Of a stretch of 64,000 nucleotides of DNA, positions 22,826 to 34,210 are shown in pieces. Position 1 is the stretch's first letter; each line of letters begins with the position of its first letter. Source of the stretch: Lutraria lutraria (taxonomy: Eukaryota; Mollusca; Bivalvia; Venerida; Mactridae). Where the stretch lies: the NCBI GenBank assembly GCA_964023205.1, contig OZ026840.1, positions 27,160,064-27,224,063 on the forward strand, read 5' to 3'. The notes under the pieces were generated by a model. The model saw nothing but the letters and a program-made list of their open reading frames with translations, had not been told where the DNA came from and searched no databases. The position numbers and the translations under genes are program-made.

Positions 22826-23802
22826 CTGGTAAAATATTCAAGGATATTAATTCAGTTTTCAAGCATTTCATTGTCAATTATATCTACCAAGATCATGCAT
22901 TCAGAAGATTTTTATACACATTAAACAATACAAGCAATCAAACAGCTGCATGTTGATTAAGATTTATCTAAAAATAAAGTCAGGTAATTTTAACTATTCA
23001 ATTAAATGAATATGACAATTGATTCACACAGGTCATGTAAACATCTTTCAAGTCCAAGATTTTACAACTCACAACCCCTATCAGTACCTAAGCTTTTACA
23101 AAATATTATTCATTTGACTGGAACATTAACATTAAAGGATTACACCTGCAAATTCCTATACTTTCCATGTTTGTAGTACGTACCCTGCCATGGGAGAGAA
23201 CCTCCTCTGTTATCACAACTAGATGTAAATTAACAGTTACCGACAGTTTCGAACTTAGCGATCATCAGGGATACCTATGACCAGACAGACATTGGCCTCA
23301 TTCCCCACCCACAGTGCCCTGATAGGACATGCTGAACACAATGTGCCTTAACTGGTCACATACATGTCAGTAACATTAGGTGGCTAGAGGTGCTGTTCTG
23401 ACAGGACAGTTTTCATTATTCTATCCTTATTTCAGCACCTGAATGAAATCTAACCCTCCGAACAGGGAAGTTCTTCTGTTCCCCATTCTTACCCGAGGTG
23501 TCAGACTATCAATTGCAATTAGTTCGAACACTGATATAAGGGCACCCATATCATGGGACACATGTGGTCTGCCCATGAGGGACCCATATGGGGAATACTA
23601 GTAATATGAAATTATTTATTAGAATAACCCTGATTGAAGCAATACAGTGACACTAACTTTGAAACAAAAAGACTAAAAATCGCACATTCGCGAAAACATA
23701 TGACATTCACAAAACTAGCAATTACAATACAAATAAAAACGGTCAACAATTACATTTCATAGTTAAATACATCACATTTTATTAACAAGAATCGACACTT
23801 AC
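22826..23802. other. Presumed intronic sequence
   Basis: No repeat or exon with matching phase was recognised, although GC is locally higher around 23180-23600. Confidence 0.25.
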
Positions 23803-23960
23803 GAGGTATTTGTTCAGGAGAAACCTGGAGAGCAAATCTGGACGTTCCGAGCACGGCGCTGGCTGAGCTAAGCGGGTTCCCGTTCCATGTTGCACAGAAC
23901 AATACTTACAACAGGAACCAGTTTATCTCCTCAAGGGAGACAAATCTGAATCACTAAAAT
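23803..23960 (-). promoter_or_regulatory. Possible 5' untranslated exon and promoter region
   Basis: A GC-rich minus-strand segment (CGCCGTGCTCGGAACG) ends at a strong donor CTC|GTAAGT (23803/23802). Its only ATG frame closes after six codons, so it would be non-coding. It may be the first exon of the gene whose candidate exons lie at 22778-22825 and 21568-22159. No transcription start element is proven. Confidence 0.25.
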
Positions 23961-24538
23961 CAAAGCACTGAAAGTATCCGAAACACGAATCATTCACAAC
24001 GTACTCTCCGTCTAGAACATCGCTTATTTACGGCTAAAAAGTCGAAAAAGTTAAAAATAAAACCAATCAATATGTATCTACAATCAAAAGATTTATCACA
24101 GATAATACAATGTTTAGTTTATTATGAAATAATTAATCAAGGCACTTCCTTCTATACTTTTATATGAATCACTCACAGTCTTAGCTAAAAAAGTAAAAAA
24201 AGTTCTATATAGATATCAATATACTGCCAAGGACTAATTGCATCACTGGCAAGTGACGACATCATGAAGGCTAAAAGCTCGAAAACACCCACACTGAAGA
24301 TGTGGTCGGACCAGAGATGTAAATAACTGAATTCTTTTTCACTTCTTGGCTGTGGACCAGTGAATTTAGAATAGGGATTTATCCATTTGTCAAATTAAGA
24401 ATCAAAGCTTGATGTACATGTAGTGGAATTTTTAATTAGCACTGTACAAATTCCAAGTAATTACACTGCTCACTGTAAGCCCAAAACAAACTGCACACAT
24501 TAAGTTTTAAAAGTTTAATGTTTACAGTTATCCATGAT
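23961..24538. other. No feature seen
   Basis: AT-rich sequence without recognised structure. Confidence 0.3.
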
Positions 24539-24619
24539 AGTCAGATTGGGATTTGAACCCAAATCTCCCCATAACCAATTACTGGCCTGGGTTGCTCTAT
24601 TCAATTAAGCTATCTGACC
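24539..24619 (-). pseudogene. tRNA-like pseudogene
   Basis: The minus strand folds into a 7-bp acceptor stem (GGTCAGA with TCTGACT, one G-U pair), a D arm AGCTTAATTGAATAGAGC and a perfect T stem (TTGGG-TTCAAAT-CCCAA). The anticodon arm is abnormal: ACCCA/TGGGG would leave a ~16-base loop and no U33. At 81 bases it is too long for a class I tRNA. Probably a tRNA pseudogene or SINE head. An intron-bearing tRNA cannot be excluded. Confidence 0.55.
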
Positions 24620-26230
24620 TAAGAATGTTAGGTTAACTGCAATTCTGTAAATTATTTAGATTTATTCAAAAGTGAAGACATTAACCAATATATATATTTG
24701 TTTTTAGATAAACAATGATTATAATTACAGAATGCCTCTGGATAAGCTGTGTTAAAAGAATGAATAGTTAAAATAAAAGATTGTTAACAGTCCCACGTTT
24801 TACCAAACTATCCCCATAACCAGAATATACTGCAATACACTTCTCAGATTATGGAATACATCCCTGCATTGCATTTTGTTGTAAATACAGTTGGTTTGAA
24901 TAATACACACGGCAGAAGAGCAATATATAACAGTCCTTGCAACTTTATAAGAAGCTAGTATCTTATTTAGTCAATGGCTTTATACCTGAAAAGAATTGAT
25001 GGTCATATAATAATAAAAGTCAGTGAACTTAACAAGAAACCAAAAGAAGTAAGCTTAAAAATCAATGATCCTTAATTCTGATGTTCAAATCCAAAAAAAA
25101 AACAGATAGTGTATATTGATGTACACAACAAAGTATACACTATCATGCACACTAATAATTTTCTTTACTTGCCAATGATTGGAAAGAAATCTGTATGGAA
25201 TACAACTATTGAATACCTGAAATACCAATTATGAGGCTATTATGAAAGCAGTTGAGGAATTAAGTCAATTTAAGCTAGTATATACATGGAAGGATATCAT
25301 AAATGTATTTTTAATCTGTATTGGAAATGAAATGAGAAAGAAATTATATACATGATGTGTATCAAGCAAAATATACAAACCTTGTTTAATGAAATAACTT
25401 ATACCTTAGATTAGAATCAGGGGGTGAGTGGTTGGGTATTCACGAAAGCTGATCTTACGGATCAACTTTTCCTTAAGTTTAAAGAGATTTTTCATGAATT
25501 TGAAATAAATCTTATGTAATATTCATGAAACATTTTAACATAAGTTTTTCCTAAAACTGGCAACTTTTTCCTTAAATTTTCAGGATATGTTAAGGATGTC
25601 CTTAAAATATCAAAAATTTCAAGGGTGAGTTGAGAAATCAAACGTGTATTCACGTTTGGGCGTCTTTGAGGTAGAATATAAATATTTTGTCTGCTAAAAA
25701 GTCATATTATTGATGTCATCCTATAAAAGCGAAATTTACTGCTTCAGTTATAGTGAGTACTCATGCTTCTAAAGATAGATGCTTTGGACAGCAAAACATT
25801 TGTGCAATAAAAATTAATACTTTTAAGTCATTGAATGTTATGAAAAATGACACGAACAGTAACGATTTTGATTCAAATATATACAAAGCATTCATATGAT
25901 TAAGACATTATATTTAGTTATTAATACTTTATCATAAAGTTAATTCAAATAACCCAATATTGCATAATGTGTTAGTTAAACCAACACAACATTTACTAAA
26001 ATGGTTTTAACAGTCTTACTAACTTAGATAATATAACGCAAAGAGAGACTTACAAAAATACTTGCTACAATGAATAGATCTTTAATAAGTTAATTTGAAA
26101 TATCAATAATCTCCAAAGCATATTATATTCTCTTAAGCTGCAAGTTGATGGCACAGAAGAATACATAAATTTTAACAAGAGGTCCACAACATTAAGGGAA
26201 AACACCAATCTGGCAAACACAAATGTACAG
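24620..26230. other. No gene seen
   Basis: AT-rich. A hairpin GATAGTGTATA/TATACACTATC lies at about 25105-25145. CTTAA/TTAAG and TATTCATGAA phrases are frequent at 25440-25620, suggesting an old dispersed repeat without visible ends. Confidence 0.35.
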
Positions 26231-26403
26231 TGCAAACCTCTCCACAGTGGCCCTCTCTTGAGTAACAACCTTTCTGCAACAACAGCATGATTTTTTCCCA
26301 CTTGCACAATTCAAATATAAATTTCATCTCTTAAGAGCAATAACCTCTAAACACCAACATAATTGTGCTACTCCCAAAGGGTGTTGCTTTGAAAAGGTGG
26401 CTC
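26231..26403. mobile_element. Fold-back MITE, relative of 3870-3950
   Basis: Starts TGCAAACCTCTCC and ends GGGTGTTGCTTTGAAAAGGTGG. It shares TGTGCTACTCCCAAAGGGTGTTGCTTTG with the element at 3870-3950 (GCTACTCCCAAAGGATGTTGC there). Its ends are decayed and no duplication is seen. Confidence 0.45.
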
Positions 26404-26884
26404 TGATAATAAACAACATCAGGATGATTTAAATCACTAACAATGATATCTTTACAAAGTAACCCATCACACATTAACTTATATATTATAACCAGATATT
26501 AGTAGTGACTTTCAGTTGCACACCATTAAAATCAAATTTTGTATATTATGGATAACATGAATGCACATGACACCAGGGGTAGTGATGCCAAAAAATACTG
26601 ATATACCTAAAAGTAAATTTATATTGACTTCTTCAACTTATATTGTATCAGCTGTAGCTTTATTTGACCAGAAAACAGAAACATTTTATTTGAGTAGCTG
26701 TATAAGGGTTGCATGTGTTGCCTTGCTCAAGGAGCTTTTTATAAAAAAATGTATAATTGTTGTATACTAAACATCCTGAAATTTCATTCTAGTCACTGAT
26801 ATTTACTTCATTAGTTTCTTTGAGACAGCTTACATAAAGTATTAATGAAACTACATAATATTTATTATTTGATTAAAATTCAAG

Positions 26885-27075
26885 CTTAAGTTTCAAGTTT
26901 TCAAGTTTATTTCATTCACTCAGCATATATATACATATGAAATGAGTGTACAGTATGAATTTAACATATATAATAGTATACCAGGTTGTACATGTATGTA
27001 AAACTGTAAGGAATTAAATACAGTGAGAATACATAAGATTTACATCGGAATACATAATAATAAAAAAAAAAAAAA
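26885..27075 (-). mobile_element. LINE 3'-end fragment
   Basis: Read on the minus strand this ends GAAATAAACTTGAAAACTTGAAACTT, a polyadenylation-type signal followed by short CTTGAAA repeats as in many LINE tails. The other side is bounded by a run of about 14 A on the plus strand. No coding part remains. Confidence 0.4.
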
Positions 27076-27179
27076 GTTATGTTGACTAATATTTACTCAG
27101 GTGGGTTTTTTGTATGCTCAAGAATTTTACTAATAAATTTACCCAGCTTGAATACTTAATAAATCAAGAGTTTTAACTC

Positions 27180-28303
27180 AATATTTGACTAATTACCCTA
27201 ATTATCATACACAGAATATACGGAATTTGTTCATGCATGTTTATTTACATTTTTCACAGTGGAATTTTGATTAAATAGCCTAATTAATGAGTTTATATTT
27301 AGTGCATGAATTGTAAGCAGACATTAAACGGAATTATTGCCGTTATATTTATTTATATATTTGAAAGGAAATTTTTTATCAAATACCCTAATTAATGACC
27401 TTATATGGTGTGCATTAATTTTCAAGGACTAAACGTTGATTAAATAACCTAATTGTTCAGTTATGTGCATGATTGGTAAACATACTTTAAACGAAATTGT
27501 TATCGCAATAGTTATTTACATATTTCACAATTCCATTTTGATTAAAGACCCTAATTAATGAATTTATATGATGTTCCTTAATTGTAAACGTCTCAACTTT
27601 GATTAAATGGCCTAATTAATGAGCTTATATAATGTGCATGAATTGCAAACATACTTTTGATTGAATAAATGCCAGGATATTGTTTTACAATGTTTAAGGC
27701 AAATGTTGCAAATCCTGTTTGATTACTTCATAAACAGTATTTGATTAAATACCCTAATTATTTTGGCCAAAAAAATAATATACGGAATATATTCTTGTGG
27801 GGTTTATTTACAGTTTTCCCGGCAGAATATTGATTAAGTAGTCTAATTAATAGGTTTTATATTGTGCATGAATTGTTACCATACATTAAATGAAATTATC
27901 ACCATAATATTAACTTACATATATTTCAAATGCAAATTTTTATCAAATACCAAAATTAATGACCTGTGTGTAATGGTGTGCATTAATTTTGAAGGGCAAG
28001 ACGTTGATTAAATAACATCTATGTCTCTGATTATTGAGTTTATGCAATGTTCATGAATTGAAAAACATACTTTTAATGGCATTGTTAATGCAATATTTAT
28101 TTACATATTTCACAGTCGTATTTGGATTAAATATCCTAATTAATGACCTTATATGATGTTCATGAATTGAAAACATACTTCTGATTGAATAAATGCCGAG
28201 ACATTTGTTTACAAAGACTATGGCAAATCATTTTGTCGGAAAACACATTATTTTGAATATATCAGAATCAACTGAGTAATATACATGTTGCAAATCCCGT
28301 TTG
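27180..28303. repeat. ~575-bp AT-rich tandem units, left part
   Basis: Landmarks recur at about 567-583 bp: ATATACGGAAT (27209, 27776) and TTGCAAATCC(T/C)GTTTGAT (27707, 28290). Each unit itself contains several GATTAAATANCCTAATTAATGA and TGCATGAATTG sub-repeats. A third unit is split by the LINE and resumes at 31046. Confidence 0.65.
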
Positions 28304-28477
28304 ATACAACAACAACAACAACTTTTATTCAACATTAAGTAATATAACATTACTTCTAGTCTACAAAAAGTATGTGCAGTGATAAGCAATGAATTAATAC
28401 AGTATTGGAAATATGGAATCTAATTATACATTTTAGCAGAAGCTATATTATTATGATAAAGTTAATAAAATAATAGA

Positions 28478-29397
28478 TTATTTATCAAGTTCCTTTCTAC
28501 GGTTATTTGCAAAATACAGATATTTTGATAGGTTTATAATAGTTATTTTGTTTTTAGACAGCAAAAGATTATCAAATTTCTGTAAAGTCGGCCAGGTAAA
28601 ATAATATGATTTTAGATATTTTTTACGTAAATCTGAATAAATAGGGCACGTTAACAAAAAGTGATACTCATTTTCCAAAGTTTTAGATGTACAAAATTTA
28701 CATATTCTTTCTGATCTAGCAACGATATAGTATCTTCCCCGTTCTATTTCAAGGTTATGTGAGGATAAACGAAATCTACTCAGTGCGATTCTAAATCGTT
28801 TTTCTAGACTATAAAAATCAAGATACGGTTCAATGATAAAATTATGTTTGTACTTACAGTATGTAATCAATCTCTGTGAGTTATTTATATCTGCATACCA
28901 AGTTTGATGATACTGATCTAATATTCTCTGTTTGATAAAATCAAATGGCGTGATATTTTGATAGTTATGAAAATTGTGCCACATGTCAGATAAGCCTAAA
29001 TTATCCAATATAGTTTTAATTTGAAATGCCCAGTTCTGACTATTATATGTTAAATTGTTAAGAGCATCTTCCTTTAACATAGAATATGTTTGTTTTATCA
29101 AATTATTATCACCTAGTTTTTGATTTTTATCCAATATCTAATCATGTTTATTTGTCTTTTGATTTTCATTGGTTCCCTGCCAAGTTCACCATATAACCCA
29201 GTCAGATTCGTGGAATTATTAACAACAAGAATTTTTCTACAGAATTTTGTATGAATTAATTCTATATCTTTTCCTTCTATGGCTCCCCAAACTTCTGAAC
29301 AGTAATTTAGAACCGAAGAAACCAAAGTATCAAAAAGTTTACATTTTTCACTACTTTTGAATTCGTATTTGCAATCACGTGACTTGTTGCTTTGCAT
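28478..29397 (-). pseudogene. LINE ORF2 C-terminal region
   Basis: Two frames joined by a one-base change near 29130 encode the region after the RT domain. LFDTLVSSVLNYCSEVWG and FCRKILVV (29113-29397) are typical of the RT-distal thumb segment. LEIERGRYY then the zinc-knuckle-like CKFC...H...C with the phrase EYHFLLTCPIYSDLRKKY (28478-29134) is the usual C-terminus of such ORF2 proteins. The frame change means it cannot be translated whole. Confidence 0.8.
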
Positions 29398-30032
29398 AGC
29401 GCGATTAGTCTCCGCCCATTTAGGTCGGTTACATTATCTATATTGTGTCTGGTAGGAATACTAAATTGATTATTTGATGTTAATTCTAACTGATCGCTGT
29501 CTATATATTTATCATAATCTAATATATCAATTAAATTACCAGTTCTAGAGTTAAAATCTCCTGTGATAAATGTTTTACCTAGCTGATTATATTTTTCAAT
29601 TCCATTCTCTATTTCTTCGTAAAAGTCAAAATCTTTATCATAAAATATTTTAGAACTTGATGGTGGAATATAAGTGCTACATATATAAACATCTTCATGG
29701 AAATAGAACAACTCATGATCAATTTTTAACCAAATAATACCGTACATATTACTATCTACAATAGAAATGTGAGAATTTAGTTCGTTACGATAATAAACTG
29801 ATAAACCGCCGCTGTGACGGCCTTTCTTGGTACCTGTTGATTTATTTCCATACAAATGAAATGAGTTAAATCCATTTATCTCTAAATTAATGTTATGATA
29901 TTTACTAATCCACGTTTCACTAAAAAGAATGATGTCATAGTTATTCACATATTCAATAAATTCCTCATCTTGTAACTTTCGAATTAAACCGTTTATATTC
30001 CACGATAATATTCGTAGCTCCTCTTGCTCTTC
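29380..30032 (-). pseudogene. LINE ORF2 apurinic-like endonuclease domain
   Basis: An exonuclease-endonuclease-phosphatase fold domain that would nick target DNA. Visible motifs are LSWNINGL (about 29990-30010), ILFSETW (about 29920-29940), GGLSVYYR, ICSTYIPP and ITGDFNSRTG (about 29555-29585). It follows ORF1 in the same frame with only one TAG (30033-30035) between, and no in-frame ATG lies before the first motifs. The frame fuses at about 29370 with unrelated ORF2 sequence because the RT is deleted. Confidence 0.85.
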
Positions 30033-31042
30033 CTAGCTGGATATTTCCTGGAATGGACCACTGTTACCAGAACGTGCTAACAGTTTGGCTCCTGCCCACT
30101 TCACATGTTTATCGGCCGCTTTCTCGCGCTCCATCACTGGGAAAAGCTCCCTCCTCTTCGCCAGAACAGATTTGGTTTGTTGTACACCAACACCTTTATG
30201 TTTAATTTTCAGATCATCAGCCTTATTTTTGGCTGTATTTCGCACGAGTTCTCGTGTTTTGTACTGCTGGAATTTAACCACTATCGGACGAGCACCCGTA
30301 TTTCTCTTTTGTCCAATTCTGTGTGCACGTGCAATTTCGATAGGTGCATCAATATCAAGGTCTTCTTTGATGAGATCCTGCACAAGTGATCGCAATTTTC
30401 CATGTCATTTTCAGGGATTCCATGAAACAAAAGATTGTCACGAAGACTGCGCGATTCTAGATCATCAACCTTTTTATTCAGCTGCTGATTGTCAGTTTCC
30501 AATGTGGATACATGACCTTCAAATGAATTACATAATTCCTTCAAACTTTTGATTTCAGATTTTGATTTTTCTAAACTTTTCTTAGTTTTTTCATACTCGG
30601 AGCTCAGGAACGTAGCAGAATCTTCAGTTGAAATAACTCTAGTATCCAACATTTTATATTTGTTTTCGAGATCTTCTACTTTTAGGTTAATTTTGTTCAC
30701 AGTTTTTTCAATGCTATCAATTTTAGACATTTTTTGTTTAATCAATTTCACATCCTCGATAAGTTCCATCGCCCAGCCTGGGGGTGAAGTATTCTGTTGC
30801 ATCGAGTTACATGGTGGTGATTGAAGAAACTGTCCACCAATGGCACCATATTGTGGATTTGCAAAATTAGCCATATTTGGATTCTGGTTTGGATAAATTC
30901 CACCTTGAACATTTTGCATATTCTGCATGGTTTGAGTTGGAAATATAAAGTGTTCAGGCGACGATGTAGTGTTGATACGTTTGTTTTGATTATTTGATAT
31001 TCCACTGTCCACACATGTTGGACTACACGAGGTTTTGTTCAC
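30033..31042 (-). pseudogene. LINE ORF1, frameshifted
   Basis: A nucleic-acid-binding ORF1-type protein. The N-terminal ~85 residues are Asn/Gln/Pro-rich, followed by a coiled coil of about 110 residues (heptad-like, Lys/Glu/Leu-rich) to LNKKVDDLESRSLRDN. Then an RRM-like LFHGIPE and, after a one-base frameshift near 30400, a C-terminal domain with ARAHRIGQKR, ARPIVVKFQQYKTR and LLARSG. The open frame has no ATG at its 5' edge (the first is about codon 38), so the copy is probably truncated at or just inside the ORF1 start. Confidence 0.8.
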
Positions 31043-31045
31043 TGA

Positions 31046-31400
31046 GGCGTATACATATACACTATATTTGATTAATTATCCAAATTATTACAGTAAAAGT
31101 ATACCGAATCTATTCTTGAGGGGTTTATTTACATTATTCACGGCGGAATTTTGATTAAGTGACCTAATAATGAGTTTATATATTGTGCATGAATTGTTAG
31201 CATACATTAAACGTAATTATTACTTTAATATTTATTTACATATTTCAAAGGCAATTTTTCATAAAATACCCTAATTAGTTAGCTTATATTGTGTGCATTA
31301 ATTTTCAAGGGCTAAAAGTTGATTAAATAGCCTAATTATTCAGTTTATGCAATGTGCATAACCTGGAAACATACTTTAAACTGAATTTTAATGCAAACTT
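31046..31400. repeat. ~575-bp AT-rich unit, part right of the LINE
   Basis: Continues the third unit: TATACCGAATCTATTCTTGAGG at 31097 matches TATACGGAATATATTCTTGTGG at 27776, followed by the same GGGTTTATTTACA and TGCATGAATTGTTA phrases. Confidence 0.6.
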
Positions 31401-34210
31401 TATTAATTATGAATATTAATTTACTTATCTGTATGGATCATCATGTAAACAACAAGTGCGCATTTCATTTTTATTTGACTCATTAAATTATGTGTTTATT
31501 ATGAATATCAATTAACCTATTTGAACGGAATATTATGGAAACATCATGAATATTTGACTCATAAGATTTTATGCAAAGTAGACCGGATATATAGAAACTT
31601 TAACTAAAAAAAAAGCGTGTAATGCAATTGTGTAAGACTGGCCTATTTAGTGAACAATACCGCGTGTATTTAATTTGTGGTTGATCATTAATTCTGAATA
31701 TTAATTTAATTAACTTATTTCAACGCGACATCAAATAAAGTAGCCGTGCGCAATGGATTTTTATTTCATAGCGGACATCGGGTATTGAGTAGTGTGCATT
31801 CGTTTTTCTTGAAAAAATATATAAAATGGTCACTATGACTGGTATCCATGGTCCGGAGAATAATTTGTAAACAATAAGCGCACTTTGCATACTTTTAAGT
31901 TCTTATTTGCTGATTATCTAGACATTTTAAATGATGAAATTGACCTTATTTTTTATGTTTATCGTGCGCAATAGTTTATTGGAATTGATTCGGTTGCATC
32001 AATGTTAAAATATCTAAGAACAAAATGAATTCATGTTCGCGGGTGTGTTGGCGTATTTTATGAATACATTACTGTGTATTTTGTATACAAAATTTGATCT
32101 TAACATCACGGAATGAAGATATTAAGGTCTTACGCAAAATGTTGATATCATAGAATATTTGTGTATTGACTATGTATGGAACGGACATGTGTATATTTGT
32201 GTTTACAAGATTGTGTATTTGTTTGAATAAGTAAATTGAACGTTCACAACCCGCCTGTATTGCATTAAGTGTTTTGAAAATGATTTCAAGTAAAAAACAC
32301 AACATATTTATCATTTGGTTATAGTGAATTTGATGCTTTAAAATGGCATGGGCTTACAATATCAACATCAAAATGCACGTGTACATGCCGCGAGTCTTTT
32401 TTACTCATTATCTAGACATCTTACTTGAAGTAATTAACTTATATTTGATATATTCCGAGCGCTATGATTTATTTCAATGGATTAGGTTCCATCAATGTTG
32501 AAATTATCGAAGAACAAATTGATTTTATATCGCATGGTTTTTGGTGTGTTAAACCACAGACATCTCTAATTAAACGGATAAATTATGTCTCTTTAAATGC
32601 AAAATTTAATTTCTACCAGGAATTAACGTCTTTTACAACAGGTTAACATGGCCGAGTAACTGTGTATTGAATATCGTGCATTGGTTTTCTTGAAATACTA
32701 TCAAAATTGTCATTATATACAAATAAAATGCTTGATATCCATTTCGCGGATAATTCAGTACGTGTTTCTTACTCAAACTTTTTAACTTAATGATGAGAAC
32801 AATATTTAAACCACAAGCCGTTAATTATATTTTAGAATTTTCAATTTGTATATACCGTGCACAATATTTAAAAAAAAGATTTGGCTTCAAAAATGTTTAA
32901 AAACATGAATGTGAACAATATTATGAGCTGAAATGATGAGAATATCTTGTAAACAACTAGCGCTACGCATATTTTATTAATTTTTATGCAAAGTATATAG
33001 CATTTAAAATTATTATAATTTTCTAATAAATGTTGTTCATCAATAGACTGTGTATCGAACGAATGTATTATGGAAACACCAGAATTGATCAAAATCAGAG
33101 ATAGTGTTTAATATGTAATAGTAGAGATCTAGAAGATGAGTTTCATTTTATATTGATTTGTCTAGCTTACAATGCGATTCGTAAAAAATACATAAAGAAA
33201 TAATTTTATGGTAAACCAAATGTAGAAAAATTTATTGAGTTAATGAGAAATGAAAATTTTGGTATCTTGTACAGACTTGTAAGTTTGTATATGGAGCATT
33301 TGTAGTTAGAAAAAAAGTATTAATGATGTTAATCAATGTAACTGCCAATGTAAATTTTTGTCCTTCCTCATAATAAGGTATCTTGAATTTACAGTAAAAC
33401 TTGTGTTTATTAATTTCGTGTTTGAATTGCATCACATGTAAATTGTATATATACTTGCATAACTTATAAATGTTTTGCTATTGATATTTGTATATATAAT
33501 TCATTGGATCATGTAACCAGAAACATGTATTTATGTTTACGTTACAAATAAAGAATCTTGAATCTTGAATTTTGTATTCCTATGTTTACAAAATGTGCAT
33601 CTCTTTGTTTATATGATTCGGTTGAAAAAATCATATATATGTGAAATGAAGAAATTAACGTCATACTACTTTAGTGAATATAACCGCGAATCTGCGTGTA
33701 TTCCATAATGTATATTGGTTGCATATCATAACCAAAATATCAAACTGACAATACATGTTATGAAAATATGTAGTACTTATTTTGCGTTTTTTATGTACCT
33801 GTTCCATAGACAAGCTTATTAATGTCAAAGTGTGATATTTATATTTTAACGCCAAATATCAATCTATAGATTCAAACGAGTATCATTCATGTAGCGAATG
33901 ATATCTCAAGATATCATTGTAATGCATTCTCACTAATAATCTTCCTCAATAGTCAACGTATCCTTCGAAGTGTGTATTGGTTTGTTTACATGCATTGGTT
34001 GAAAAGAATCTTTAAGAATAAATGAATTGCATTATTATTGTGGGTGCCTTGACGTAATTCACGGACAATTGCATTATGTGCATTTAACGAAAATTAAGAA
34101 TTTATAAAATTCAAGTGATTGTAAATGCATGTATCGAATAGTGAAATTGACTAAGCATACGGTCATAGTATTATTGAGCGACGTGTGTAGCTGCTTACTT
34201 ACACGCTTTG
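31400..34210. repeat. Diverged edge of the higher-order satellite
   Basis: Diverged copies of the ~220-bp monomer (AATTATGAATATTAAT, GTGCGCA, CGCGTGTATTT) at 31400-31800, then linker-type sequence. GAGAATATCTTGTAAACAACTAGCGC at 32936 and TGTGTATTGGTTTGTTTACATG near 33972 mark a linker block interrupted by a LINE fragment. Confidence 0.55.
33066..33568 (+). mobile_element. LINE 3' fragment, second copy
   Basis: Plus-strand translation gives CLICNSRDLEDEFHF then ILICLAYNAIRKKYIKK and, after a stop, FYGKPNVEKFIELMRNENF, the same C-terminal zinc-knuckle-like region as the LINE at 28478 but a different copy. It ends with ACAAATAAAGAATCTTGAATCTTGAA, a polyadenylation-type signal and short tail repeats. 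It is strongly 5'-truncated, has several stops, and is inserted in a satellite linker block. Confidence 0.7.

Larger units (their letters stand above)
28304..31045 (-). mobile_element. LINE retrotransposon, RT-deleted, 5'-truncated
   Basis: A non-LTR element on the minus strand, about 2.74 kb. Order: ORF1 remnant (31042-30033), endonuclease (30032 to about 29380), a deletion, the post-RT C-terminal region (about 29370-28478), a short 3' UTR, AATAAAAG and a (GTT)n tail at 28304-28320. The reverse transcriptase, which should lie between endonuclease and C-terminus, is missing entirely. The element interrupts the ~575-bp tandem units: flanking sequence realigns if 28304-31045 is removed. Clade uncertain: the microsatellite tail and coiled-coil/RRM-type ORF1 suggest a CR1/L2-like or related clade. 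Confidence 0.85.

Noticed and set aside
30085..30552. Plus-strand 155-codon frame
   Set aside because: It is the antisense shadow of the LINE ORF1.
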